From: an uncultured Olsenella sp.
GTDB lineage: Bacteria > Actinomycetota > Coriobacteriia > Coriobacteriales > Atopobiaceae
Length of the DNA stretch: 41,829 nt
Assembly (NCBI GenBank): GCA_949296375.1
Contig: CASFQX010000025.1
Span: forward strand, 1-41,829
Direction of reading: 5' to 3'
Positions 7,367 through 17,432 of the stretch are shown in pieces; position 1 is the first letter of the stretch; every line of letters begins with the position of its first letter. A model generated the notes under the pieces. That model searched no databases. It saw nothing but the letters and a program-made list of their open reading frames with translations, and was not told the origin of the DNA. Both the position numbers and the translations under genes were made by a program.

Positions 7367-8563
7367 ATGGGACTCGCCAACGACCGGGACGAGAAGAACC
7401 TCTTCGGGTACCTTGCGCGTGAGTTCGAGACCCTCGACGCCCGGCCGCTCGGAGAGGTGGACAGCCTCGTTCTGTCCTGCCTCTCGTATTTCCGCTGGCC
7501 GGGAGAGGGGGTCCGCGGATCCGAGGGGCTGCCGGTGCGCGAGCTCTTTCGCGCGGAGTGCTTTGACGACATGTCTCAGGGGCTTTGGGACTCCGAGGGA
7601 CTCGTTCACCTGCTCGCGTCCGTCTCGGCGAGTCCGCGCTTTCGCGACGTGCGCGTCTGCGCATACGTCGACGACTTCGACGAGGCAGCCGAGAAGCAGT
7701 TCTCGGCCTGCACGCTGCGGCTCCCCTGTGGGGGAGCCTACGTCTCCTTCCGCGGCACCGACAACACGGTCGTGGGTTGGAAGGAGGACTTCAACATGGC
7801 GTTCGAGACGGGCGTGCCCTCCCAGTTTGCAGCAGTCTCCTACCTCGAGCGCGTGGCGCCCCTGATCGAGGGACCGATCTATCTGGGCGGGCACTCGAAG
7901 GGTGGCAACCTTGCCGTCTGTGCCACTGTGCGCTGCTCCCAGTCCGTTGCCGAGAGAATCGTCAGGTGCTTCTCGCACGACGGCCCCGGGTTCAGCGAGG
8001 AGGCGCTGGCGGACGAGCTGTGGAGGCAGCGTTCTGGGCTTGTGTCCAAGACCGTGCCGCGCTCGTCGGTCATCGGCATGCTCTTTGAGCGCCAGGAGGA
8101 CTACGCCGTCGTGGACTCTTCCACGGTCGGCCTCACCCAGCACGACCCCTTCTCCTGGGTCGTAGAGGGGGAGGACTTTTCATACGAGAAGCGCATCGGA
8201 CGGGGCGCGGGCTTTGTGGACAAGACGCTCAACGAGTGGATCGCGAGCATGACGCGCCCGGAGCGCGAGGGGTTTGTGGATGCGCTCTTCTCGGTCATCA
8301 ACGCGGGTGGAAGGGATACCTTCGGCGAGCTCAGGGAGGGGTGGCAGGAGACGGCGCCCGCGATGCTCAGGGCCCTCGCCGCGTTGGAGCCCGAGCGGAG
8401 GGCTCAGATCACGCGAGCCCTGGGTCTTCTCGTCAGAACCGTCATGCCCGAAATGAGCCTGCCCAAGATGCCCGAGTTCGAGCTCCCACAGATTCCGGAC
8501 CTCGCCGAGCTGCTGCCGGGAAAGAATGGCTTGGCGACGGACGAGGATAGCGCGGAGGGTTGA
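7367..8563 (+). CDS. DUF2974 (Mbeg1-like) alpha/beta-hydrolase-fold protein
   Basis: A 398-residue protein of the DUF2974/Mbeg1-like family, which is common in Firmicutes and Coriobacteriia and has no settled function. The lipase-like nucleophile elbow GGHSKGG places the presumed catalytic serine at residue 177. Other hydrolase-like elements are SHDGPGFSEE (possible acid) and LTQHDPFSW (possible histidine). A lipase or esterase activity on a cellular substrate is therefore an inference from the fold. The N-terminal DSLVLSCLSYFRWPG block is typical of the family. The C-terminus is rich in Pro, Met and Glu and looks unstructured. The gene starts five bases after uvrB and is presumably part of its transcript; whether that ties it to the SOS response is open. 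Confidence 0.85.
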   Translation: MGLANDRDEKNLFGYLAREFETLDARPLGEVDSLVLSCLSYFRWPGEGVRGSEGLPVRELFRAECFDDMSQGLWDSEGLVHLLASVSASPRFRDVRVCAYVDDFDEAAEKQFSACTLRLPCGGAYVSFRGTDNTVVGWKEDFNMAFETGVPSQFAAVSYLERVAPLIEGPIYLGGHSKGGNLAVCATVRCSQSVAERIVRCFSHDGPGFSEEALADELWRQRSGLVSKTVPRSSVIGMLFERQEDYAVVDSSTVGLTQHDPFSWVVEGEDFSYEKRIGRGAGFVDKTLNEWIASMTRPEREGFVDALFSVINAGGRDTFGELREGWQETAPAMLRALAALEPERRAQITRALGLLVRTVMPEMSLPKMPEFELPQIPDLAELLPGKNGLATDEDSAEG

Positions 8564-8574
8564 GGCGACATCAA

Positions 8575-8612
8575 AGAGCGCCGCGTCATACGCCCTGACG
8601 CTCTCTGATCGC
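8575..8612. other. Small hairpin between convergent genes
   Basis: Between the convergent stops at 8563 and 8631, GCGTCA and TGACGC can pair around a seven-base loop. No T run follows on either strand, so it is at best a weak bidirectional terminator. Confidence 0.3.
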
Positions 8613-8628
8613 GACTTCCTTCTCGCGG

Positions 8629-10257
8629 CTATCGCCGCGCGTAAGCTGCCACGATCTTCTCGGCGGCGAGGATGCCGTCGGTTGCGGCGCTCATGATGCC
8701 GCCCGCGTAGCCGGCACCCTCTCCCACGGGCCACAGGCCGTGTGCGGAGAGGCTCTGGCCGTCGTCGCCGCGCGTCACGCGGACCGGGGAGCTCGAGCGG
8801 GTCTCCACGCCGGTGAGCACCGCGTCGGAAACGTCAAAGCCACGGAGCCTGCGGCCAAGCAGGGGAATCGCCTCGCGCAGCGTCTCGGCAACGTACGGCG
8901 GCAGGCAGGGTGCAACGTCTCCCCAGCTCACGCCGCGCGGGTAGGTGGGGGTCACGCGGCCGCCTGCCGTACTTGGCACGCCCTGGAGAAAGTCTCCGAC
9001 GAGCTGGGCGGGCGCCACGTAGGCGCCGCCACCCGTCGCAAAGGCCGCGCGCTCGCAGGCACGTTGGAGCTCCACGCCGGCGAGCACGTCGTCCCCGGGC
9101 AGGTCTTCGGGAAAGACGTTAGCAAGAAGCCCTGAGTTGGCGTTTGCTCCCGCACGGTCCGAGAGGCTCATGCCGTTGGTGCAGACGCCGCCCGGCTCGC
9201 TCGCGGCGGAGACCACGTAGCCGCCGGGGCACATGCAGAACGAGAAGGCGCTGCGGCCCGACGGGAGGTGGCAGGAGAGGCTGTAGGGAGCTGCCCCGAG
9301 GGCGGGATGGCCCGCGGCGGCGGCGTAGAGCGCGCGGTCGATGTCCGTCTGGAGGTGCTCGATGCGCACGCCCATCGCGAAGGTCTTGCGCTCCATGGTC
9401 ACGTCGCGCTCGCGGAGCAGCGCAAAGACGTCACGCGCCGAGTGACCGCAGGCGAGAATCACGCAGTCCGTTCCGAAGCGCTCCTCGCGCTCCGTGCCGT
9501 CGTCGCCCGTGGACACGAGCGTGACGCCCCGGACGGCTCCGCTCACAATGTCGAGGTCGCTCATGCGGCAGCGTGTGCGAACCTCGCCGCCCGCCTCCTC
9601 GATCTCGCGCACGACCTGGGTGACCACGCGGGGGAGCACGTCGCTGCCGATGTGGGGCTTGGCGTCCCAGAGGATCTGGGGCTGCGCCCCCGCTGCGACG
9701 AAGGTCTCGAGGATGAGGCGGTGTGCAGGGCTCTTGGTGCCGGTCTGGAGCTTGCCGTCAGAGAAGGTGCCCGCCCCGCCAACGCCAAACTGGATGTTGC
9801 TCTCTACGTCGAGCTCGCCGGTCTCGTTATGGCGGCGCACGGTCTCCGCGCGCCGTGCGGCGTCCTCGCCGCGCTCGACGAGCAGCGGCTCCAGGCCGGC
9901 GCGGGCGAGCGAGAGCGCACAGAAGAGCCCGGCGCAACCTGCTCCCACGACGACGGGCCTGCTCCCGGCACGTGTAACGGGGACAGGGAAGGTGAAGGGC
10001 TTCTCATCCACGAGCTTGACGCCCTTGTCGGCACGCACGCGGACGCCGGGGGCGAGCTCGGCGCGCAGCGTGAACGTGATCTGGACGTTTCCGCGCTTGC
10101 GGGCGTCGATGGAACGACGTCGGCGCTCAACGCGCAGAAGGTCTCTTTCGCCGACGTGCAGCTTGCGCGCAAGTGCACGGCGGCATTCCGCCAGCTCGCG
10201 CTCATCGCTGCCGTCGAGGGCCTTGAGGGGGATGCGAATGCCGGAGACCTCGATCAT
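8629..10257 (-). CDS. FAD-dependent oxidoreductase, COG2509 type
   Basis: A 542-residue flavoprotein of the uncharacterised FAD-dependent dehydrogenase group (COG2509). An N-terminal domain of about 95 residues (starting MIEVSGIRIPLK) precedes the Rossmann dinucleotide-binding motif GAGCAG at residues 105-110. A conserved block, ESNIQFGVGGAGTFSDGKL, is characteristic of this family, and the C-terminal GLWPVGEGAGYAGGIMSAA closes the FAD-binding fold. The substrate is unknown. The ATG at 10257 is the only sensible start because the N-terminal domain begins there. The gene is downstream of a BaiN-like flavoprotein and Mrp on the same strand; an 85-base gap with a strong inverted repeat separates it from the former. 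The protein appears complete. Confidence 0.88.
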   Translation of the reverse strand: MIEVSGIRIPLKALDGSDERELAECRRALARKLHVGERDLLRVERRRRSIDARKRGNVQITFTLRAELAPGVRVRADKGVKLVDEKPFTFPVPVTRAGSRPVVVGAGCAGLFCALSLARAGLEPLLVERGEDAARRAETVRRHNETGELDVESNIQFGVGGAGTFSDGKLQTGTKSPAHRLILETFVAAGAQPQILWDAKPHIGSDVLPRVVTQVVREIEEAGGEVRTRCRMSDLDIVSGAVRGVTLVSTGDDGTEREERFGTDCVILACGHSARDVFALLRERDVTMERKTFAMGVRIEHLQTDIDRALYAAAAGHPALGAAPYSLSCHLPSGRSAFSFCMCPGGYVVSAASEPGGVCTNGMSLSDRAGANANSGLLANVFPEDLPGDDVLAGVELQRACERAAFATGGGAYVAPAQLVGDFLQGVPSTAGGRVTPTYPRGVSWGDVAPCLPPYVAETLREAIPLLGRRLRGFDVSDAVLTGVETRSSSPVRVTRGDDGQSLSAHGLWPVGEGAGYAGGIMSAATDGILAAEKIVAAYARR

Positions 10258-10278
10258 GGGATTCCTATCTTCCTCGAG

Positions 10279-10334
10279 TGTGCACAGACGTCATTTTGCA
10301 CCTTGGAATGAGGCATAAACGCCGTCTGTGCACA
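10279..10334. repeat. 12-bp inverted repeat between two flavoprotein genes
   Basis: TGTGCACAGACG at 10279-10290 and CGTCTGTGCACA at 10323-10334 are exact reverse complements separated by 32 bases. Each arm contains the palindrome TGTGCACA. It fills most of the 85-base gap between the two minus-strand genes and could fold into a hairpin in RNA. There is no T run, so it is not a standard terminator. Confidence 0.7.
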
Positions 10335-10342
10335 GTCTGTGG

Positions 10343-11518
10343 TTATAGCGCTGCCGCCCGTCCCGCCACGAGCCCGCTCTTCCATGCCCAGGCGAGGTTG
10401 AAGCCGCCACAGGCACCGTCCACGTCGAGCGCCTCGCCGCAGGCGAAGAGCCCGGGCAGCTCGTGCGCCTCCAGCGTGGCGGGATCGAACTGGCAGGCGA
10501 GCAGGCCGCCGCGCGTCACTTGAGCGCGCTGGGGCTCAGCTGGTCCGGAGACAACAAAACGAAGGTCACGCGCGGTATCGAGAGACCCTTCCAGCTCACT
10601 GGCGATCACGGGGTCAAGAAATCCGGCGCATCCTCCGGCCCGTTCGACGAGCTGCGCGGCACGCGCCTCGTCGAGTCCGCAGGTGAGGTCGAGCGCGATG
10701 ACGTCGCCTGGGCGAGCATGTCGAGAGAGGTCGAAGATCGCGATGCCCGAGAGGCCGTAGCCGCGGAAGAGCACCTCTCCCGTCTCGCGGGCGACTTCGG
10801 CGCCGTCTCTCAGAAGCCGCGCCGCCACATGCGAGCGGCGGCCGTCGAGCGCGTCGAGCGAAACGCCCCTCGGCGCCTCGCAGGCAAGCGAACAGAGCAC
10901 CGGCTCAAACGGGGCGCAGGTCAGACCCGTCGTGCGCAGCAGCTCCTCGCCGCCGCCCACCGAGAGCACCGCGGAGCACGCGGCGAGGCGACACGAGCTC
11001 GCACCCTCGTACGAGACACGCCAGCCGTTGCTGTCACGCTCGATGCCCGTGACCTCGCGCGCCGCAGCGAGCGCGACACCCGCCCTTAGGGCGCGCCCGA
11101 GAAGCACCTCGCGCACCGATGCCGCCTGACGAGAGAGGGGGTAGAGTCGACCGCCCTCCTCCTCGACCCAGGCGAGGCCGCATTCCTCGAAGAACGTGAG
11201 CACGTCCTCGCCAAAGTTCGTACCGCAGACGGCCTCGACGAACGCTGGGTCGTTGTAGCGCCCCCATGCGAGCCGCGAGTTGGAGAAGTTGCAGCGCCCG
11301 TTGCCCGTGGCAAGAATCGTCCGCCCGCACTCGGGAGCCCGCTCGAGTACCACCACGGACGCCCCGGTCTCGGCCGCGGCGATCGCGGCGGCAAGGCCCG
11401 CGGCGCCGCCGCCGAGGACTGCCACATCGCAGCGCTCGGGCACGCGCACAGCCGCCGCGGCGGCAAGGGCCGCCTCGCGTGCCTGCGACCTCGAGACTCT
11501 TCTCTGCCCGCGTGCCAA
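10343..11518 (-). CDS. HI0933/YhiN (BaiN)-like flavoprotein
   Basis: A 391-residue member of the HI0933/YhiN family, FAD-binding aminoacetone- or bile-acid-reductase-like proteins usually annotated 'NAD(P)/FAD-dependent oxidoreductase'. The FAD motif GGGAAG is at residues 36-41. The family hallmark ATGNGRCNFSN follows, then EEEGGRLYPLSRQAASV, and the C-terminal ACGEALDVDGACGGFNLAWA. The frame is open to 11617, inside mrp, but TTG 11518 is preferred: it lies one base after the mrp stop and AGGA is nine bases upstream. Even so, about 30 Ala/Arg-rich residues precede the usual start of the fold. Many relatives have unknown substrates; the bile-acid role known for gut BaiN cannot be assumed. Probably co-transcribed with mrp. 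Confidence 0.87.
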   Translation of the reverse strand: MARGQRRVSRSQAREAALAAAAAVRVPERCDVAVLGGGAAGLAAAIAAAETGASVVVLERAPECGRTILATGNGRCNFSNSRLAWGRYNDPAFVEAVCGTNFGEDVLTFFEECGLAWVEEEGGRLYPLSRQAASVREVLLGRALRAGVALAAAREVTGIERDSNGWRVSYEGASSCRLAACSAVLSVGGGEELLRTTGLTCAPFEPVLCSLACEAPRGVSLDALDGRRSHVAARLLRDGAEVARETGEVLFRGYGLSGIAIFDLSRHARPGDVIALDLTCGLDEARAAQLVERAGGCAGFLDPVIASELEGSLDTARDLRFVVSGPAEPQRAQVTRGGLLACQFDPATLEAHELPGLFACGEALDVDGACGGFNLAWAWKSGLVAGRAAAL

Positions 11519-11519
11519 G

Positions 11520-12395
11520 CTACGCGTCCTGACCGCGCAGCGCGTCCATGAACTCCGCCGTGCGCACGACTGCCTCCACGGCATCGGGCAGGAGCCCCTC
11601 GGGGAGCTTGCCCTCAAAGGTGCCCTCGTCGCATGCGGCTGCCAGCGCGGCGTCCATCGGGAGCTGCCCCAGTGCCTCCACGTCGAAGGCCTTGGCGGTC
11701 TCCTCCAGTCGGCTTGGACCGTAGGGGTAGATCTTCTCGTCGCAGTGCGGGCACGTCACGTAGGCCATGTTCTCCACGAGGCCGAGCACCGGCACGTTCA
11801 TCATGTTCGCCATGTTCACGGCCTTGCCGACGACCATCTGGACCAGGTCCTGCGGCGAGCTCACGATCACAACGCCGTCAACCGGCAGGGACTGGAACAC
11901 GGTGAGCGCCACGTCGCTCGTTCCCGGGGGCATGTCAACAAGCAGGTAGTCCAGCTCGCCCCAGGCACAGTCCTCCCAGAACTGCTTGATCGCGCCGGCG
12001 ATGACCGGGCCGCGCCAGAGCACCGGGTCGGTCTCCTTCTCGAGCACGAGGTTGGCGCTCATGACCTCGATGCCGCCGCGCGTGAGCACGGGGACGATAA
12101 GTTCGTCCACGCCGCGGGCACGCGCGTCGGCGAGGCCCATCATGCGCGGTATCGAGGGGCCGGTGATGTCGGCGTCGAGGATGCCCACGCGGGCGCCGCG
12201 CCGCGCCAGCTCAACGGCAAGGATGCCGCACACGAGCGACTTGCCCACGCCGCCCTTGCCGGACATCACGCCGATCACGTGGTGGATGTTGGAGTAGTCG
12301 TTCTGCGCAAAGCCCGTGGGCTCCTGAGGCTGCCTCTGACCGTGCAGCACCTCGTCGACCTCCTGGCGGAGCTTCTCCTGCTCGTTCTGGTCCAT
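11520..12395 (-). CDS. mrp: Mrp/NBP35-type P-loop ATPase (iron-sulfur carrier)
   Basis: A 291-residue member of the Mrp/ApbC/Nbp35 family, which binds and transfers 4Fe-4S clusters. The deviant Walker A motif GKGGVGKS (residues 46-53) follows MS; the ligand-binding ADITGPS and LVDMPPGTSD blocks are standard. The cluster-binding CxxC pair is present in VTCPHCDEK. The N-terminal MIP18-like domain found in some Mrp proteins is absent; instead there is a Gln/Glu-rich N-terminus of about 35 residues. The ATG at 12395 has a good SD (AGAGGA). A -10-like TAGAAT is found 50 bases upstream. It heads a minus-strand unit with two flavoproteins, so a role in maturing redox enzymes is plausible but inferred. 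Confidence 0.92.
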   Translation of the reverse strand: MDQNEQEKLRQEVDEVLHGQRQPQEPTGFAQNDYSNIHHVIGVMSGKGGVGKSLVCGILAVELARRGARVGILDADITGPSIPRMMGLADARARGVDELIVPVLTRGGIEVMSANLVLEKETDPVLWRGPVIAGAIKQFWEDCAWGELDYLLVDMPPGTSDVALTVFQSLPVDGVVIVSSPQDLVQMVVGKAVNMANMMNVPVLGLVENMAYVTCPHCDEKIYPYGPSRLEETAKAFDVEALGQLPMDAALAAACDEGTFEGKLPEGLLPDAVEAVVRTAEFMDALRGQDA

Positions 12396-12443
12396 GATCT
12401 TCCTCTCGACGCGCCCTTGGGGCGGAGTTTGGCAACAGTGTTG

Positions 12444-12449
12444 ATTCTA
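12444..12449 (-). promoter_or_regulatory. Candidate -10 element for mrp
   Basis: On the minus strand TAGAAT lies about 50 bases upstream of the mrp start, in the gap shared with the divergent MBL-fold gene. No good -35 element is visible. A small palindrome, CAACAGTGTTG (12433-12443), is next to it. Confidence 0.35.
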
Positions 12450-12515
12450 CCCCGAGCGACACGCAGATAGTTCATACTGGCGAGAAGAACGGTGGTGCTC
12501 GGAAGGGGGTCTCAC

Positions 12516-13589
12516 ATGGACGAAGCGTCGAGGGGTGCGGACTGGGGCCAGAGCTGCGGCGACAACTGCTTCACGCTCGACGGTGACGGCTTCACCTGCA
12601 GCAGGGTGCTCGACGAGCCGGAGGTCTGGCGGGTCGAGCTGCTCATGCACGACACCTTCCTTCCGTCCGTAAACGCCTTCGTGGTGCGCGACGGCGGCGA
12701 GACGCTCGTCGTGGATGCCGGGACCTCGGATGACTTCAACGACACGCGCCTCATGCGGGCGCTGCTCGGCCTGGGCGTGGACCCCGAGCGCACCACGCTC
12801 TTCTGCACGCATGCCCACATGGACCACGCCGGCCTGGCGCGTGAGCTCTCCGAGGCGGGCGCCCGCGTGGTCATTTCCGAGGGGGTTCTCGGAGACATGC
12901 GCCTTCTTGCCGTGCCCGCTTGGCGTGACGAGATGGTTGCCCGCATGCGCGCGGAGGGCGTGGGCGAGGCGGAGTCCGTCGAGCTCGCGGACGTGATCTG
13001 GGACCATGCCGTCAACTTCGAGGCCGAGAAGATCGCGTTTGCGACAGTCTCATCCGGAGATGTGCTGCGCTGCGGGCGCTGGGAGCTCGGGGTCGTGCCC
13101 ACGCCGGGCCACACGCCGGGGCACTGCGCCCTTTGGGAACCGCACAGCCGCACGGCGTTTCTCGGCGACGCGGTGCTCTTCCTGTGCTCCACGTGCATCG
13201 GCTTCTGGCGCGAGGGCGAAGACCCCATCGGCAAGCAGATCGCCACATTGAGCAACCTTGCCGAGATGGGCGTCGAGCATGCGTTTATGGGGCACGGCCT
13301 GCAGGAGGGGGGCGTGTCCGAGCGCTGCAGCGCCAACATCGCACATCACGAGCGTCGTAGCGCCCGAGCCCTGGCGGCGATCCGCGAGACGCCCGGTAGC
13401 ACGGGCTACGAGCTCGTTCCGGCGATGGGGTGGCATGCGCCTTTCGACCGCTGGGCGGAGACGCCCGCGCTCACACGCTGGTTCCTCGTCTCCGAGAGCA
13501 TCGCGCACCTCGATCACCTCGTGGCGACGGGCGCCGTCCGCCGCGAGCCCGACGCCGCCGGCGTGCATCGCTACTTCGCTGCGGAGTAG
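12516..13589 (+). CDS. Metallo-beta-lactamase-fold hydrolase
   Basis: A 357-residue MBL-fold protein. The metal-binding motif HxHxDH is present as THAHMDHAG (H99, H101, D103, H104), and a second set of ligands is likely in [12 protein letters not shown] and FLGDAVLF. The C-terminal third, with [15 protein letters not shown], forms a helical extension like the one in the hydroxyacylglutathione-hydrolase-like 'MBL fold metallo-hydrolase' group. The substrate is unknown; thioesters, lactones and phosphodiesters are all possible. I chose ATG 12516 because GGAAGGGGG ends five bases upstream; the frame is open to 12492. It is divergent from mrp and followed by two large hairpins rather than by a gene, so it is probably monocistronic. 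Confidence 0.87.
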   Translation: MDEASRGADWGQSCGDNCFTLDGDGFTCSRVLDEPEVWRVELLMHDTFLPSVNAFVVRDGGETLVVDAGTSDDFNDTRLMRALLGLGVDPERTTLFCTHAHMDHAGLARELSEAGARVVISEGVLGDMRLLAVPAWRDEMVARMRAEGVGEAESVELADVIWDHAVNFEAEKIAFATVSSGDVLRCGRWELGVVPTPGHTPGHCALWEPHSRTAFLGDAVLFLCSTCIGFWREGEDPIGKQIATLSNLAEMGVEHAFMGHGLQEGGVSERCSANIAHHERRSARALAAIRETPGSTGYELVPAMGWHAPFDRWAETPALTRWFLVSESIAHLDHLVATGAVRREPDAAGVHRYFAAE

Positions 13590-13598
13590 GCCTTCTGG

Positions 13599-13664
13599 GG
13601 GCCTTCCGGTGTTCCTTCAGGAAGTGCGCTGCGCGAAACTTCCTTCCGGAACACCGGAAGGCCC
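13599..13664 (+). repeat. 66-nt hairpin element, copy 1
   Basis: A 17-bp outer stem (13599-13615 with 13648-13664, perfect), a 3x3 internal loop, a 7-bp inner stem AGGAAGT/ACTTCCT and a 12-nt loop GCGCTGCGCGAA (13626-13637). It starts ten bases after the MBL gene stop and lacks a T run. The same architecture with different stem bases recurs at 13769-13834 in the opposite orientation. Confidence 0.85.
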
Positions 13665-13768
13665 AGGCAATTCCTCCTCCGCAGCGAGCGGCGACGACGG
13701 GGACGCTGGGCTCTCGGCGCCCGGCGCGCCACCTCGATGTCGCGGTTTACCTATAGGTTGGGGTTCGA

Positions 13769-13834
13769 TGGGCTGGGGGCATTCCGTAGGGAGGTTTCGC
13801 GCAGCGCACCTCCCGGAGGAATGCCCCCAGCCCA
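13769..13834 (-). repeat. 66-nt hairpin element, copy 2 (inverted)
   Basis: A 17-bp outer stem (13769-13785 with 13818-13834), a 3x3 internal loop, a 7-bp inner stem GGGAGGT/ACCTCCC and a 12-nt loop TTCGCGCAGCGC (13796-13807). The loop is the exact reverse complement of the copy 1 loop, so the element lies in the opposite orientation. Stem sequences differ from copy 1 but keep full pairing. It ends eight bases before the candidate uvrA -10 element and fills the -35 region. Confidence 0.85.
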
Positions 13835-13842
13835 CCACGGGC

Positions 13843-13848
13843 TACAAT
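13843..13848 (+). promoter_or_regulatory. Candidate uvrA -10 element
   Basis: TACAAT lies 40 bases before the uvrA ATG. The -35 position falls within the 66-nt hairpin copy 2 and does not look like TTGACA. No LexA box like the one before uvrB is seen here. Confidence 0.4.
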
Positions 13849-13887
13849 TACAAGGTTGGTCCGGACAGCACTTCCGAGGAGGGTCCC

Positions 13888-16773
<2,886 letters not shown>

Positions 16774-16779
16774 GATACC

Positions 16780-17277
16780 GTGGCGCGAAAGGACAAGTTC
16801 CAGAAGACCAACGCCATGCGCGAGCTCGAGGCCGCTGGCGTGCCCTTCTCGTACGAGACCTACGAGGTGGACGAGACAGACACGTCGAGCGAGCTCGGCC
16901 TGCACATCGCCCGGATGCTCGGGGAGGATCCCGCCTCGAGCTTCAAGACGCTCGTCTGTGTGACGCCGGCGGGGGAGCACGTGGTCTGCTGCATCCCCGT
17001 GGCGGACGAGCTCGACCTCAAGAAGGCGGCTGCGGCGGCGGGCGAGAAGAGCCTCTCGCTGATGCACGTGCGCGATCTCGAGCCCACCACCGGCTACGTG
17101 CGCGGCGGCTGCTCGCCCATCGGCATGAAGAAGCGCTTCCTCACGCTGGTCGACGAGACGGCGCAGCTCTTCGACGAGATTCACGTCTCGGGTGGTCGGC
17201 GCGGGCTCAGCCTCGTGCTCGCTCCCGACGATCTCGTGAGCTTCTGCGACGCCACTCTCGCCGACATCGTTCGATGA
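16780..17277 (+). CDS. ybaK: Cys-tRNA(Pro)/Cys-tRNA(Cys) deacylase (YbaK/EbsC family)
   Basis: A 165-residue trans-editing enzyme that hydrolyses Cys mischarged on tRNA(Pro). Family landmarks are TNAMRELEAAGVPFSYETYEVDE cut into its parts (the TNA start and the Y-E segment), SSFKTLVCVT with the catalytic lysine, the central DLKKAAAAAGEKSL, and TGYVRGGCSPIG with the conserved glycines. The GTG at 16780 has GGTAGGA directly upstream and lies six bases after the uvrA stop, so it is probably co-transcribed with uvrA. Length matches the family. Functional assignment among YbaK, ProX and related editing domains is by overall pattern, but the C-terminal RGGCSPIG makes YbaK the best choice. Confidence 0.9.
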   Translation: MARKDKFQKTNAMRELEAAGVPFSYETYEVDETDTSSELGLHIARMLGEDPASSFKTLVCVTPAGEHVVCCIPVADELDLKKAAAAAGEKSLSLMHVRDLEPTTGYVRGGCSPIGMKKRFLTLVDETAQLFDEIHVSGGRRGLSLVLAPDDLVSFCDATLADIVR

Positions 17278-17373
17278 GGGGCATCGCGCACAGGATGACC
17301 AACGTCCGACGGGGTGGGGCATGGGGCGACCTTGTGGAGTCTGGTAGGTCTTCTCGTCCGCACGCGCCCGTGC

Positions 17374-17395
17374 CCACGCGTGGTGGCACTATAAG
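17374..17395 (+). promoter_or_regulatory. Candidate murJ promoter with palindrome
   Basis: TATAAG at 17390-17395 is a possible -10 element 38 bases before murJ. The palindrome CCACGCGTGG (17374-17383) lies just upstream, where a -35 contact would be expected, and could bind a regulator. No -35 hexamer is recognisable. Confidence 0.35.
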
Positions 17396-17432
17396 AAGCT
17401 GGGATTATTCGTGCATGGAAGGGTAGTCTGAG

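Noticed and set aside
4815-7664. A 949-codon open frame on the minus strand opposite uvrB
   Set aside because: It is the antisense shadow of uvrB in GC-rich DNA: the sense frame has all UvrB motifs, and the antisense protein is low-complexity, rich in Arg, Leu, Val and His, with no recognisable domain.
13599-13664. Terminator of the MBL-fold gene
   Set aside because: The hairpin is far longer than a terminator, has an internal loop and no T run, and a related inverted copy exists at 13769-13834, so it is better described as a repeat element.
13756-13775. tRNA T-arm-like GGGTTCGAT
   Set aside because: No acceptor, anticodon or D stems can be drawn around it; it is the flank of the second 66-nt hairpin.
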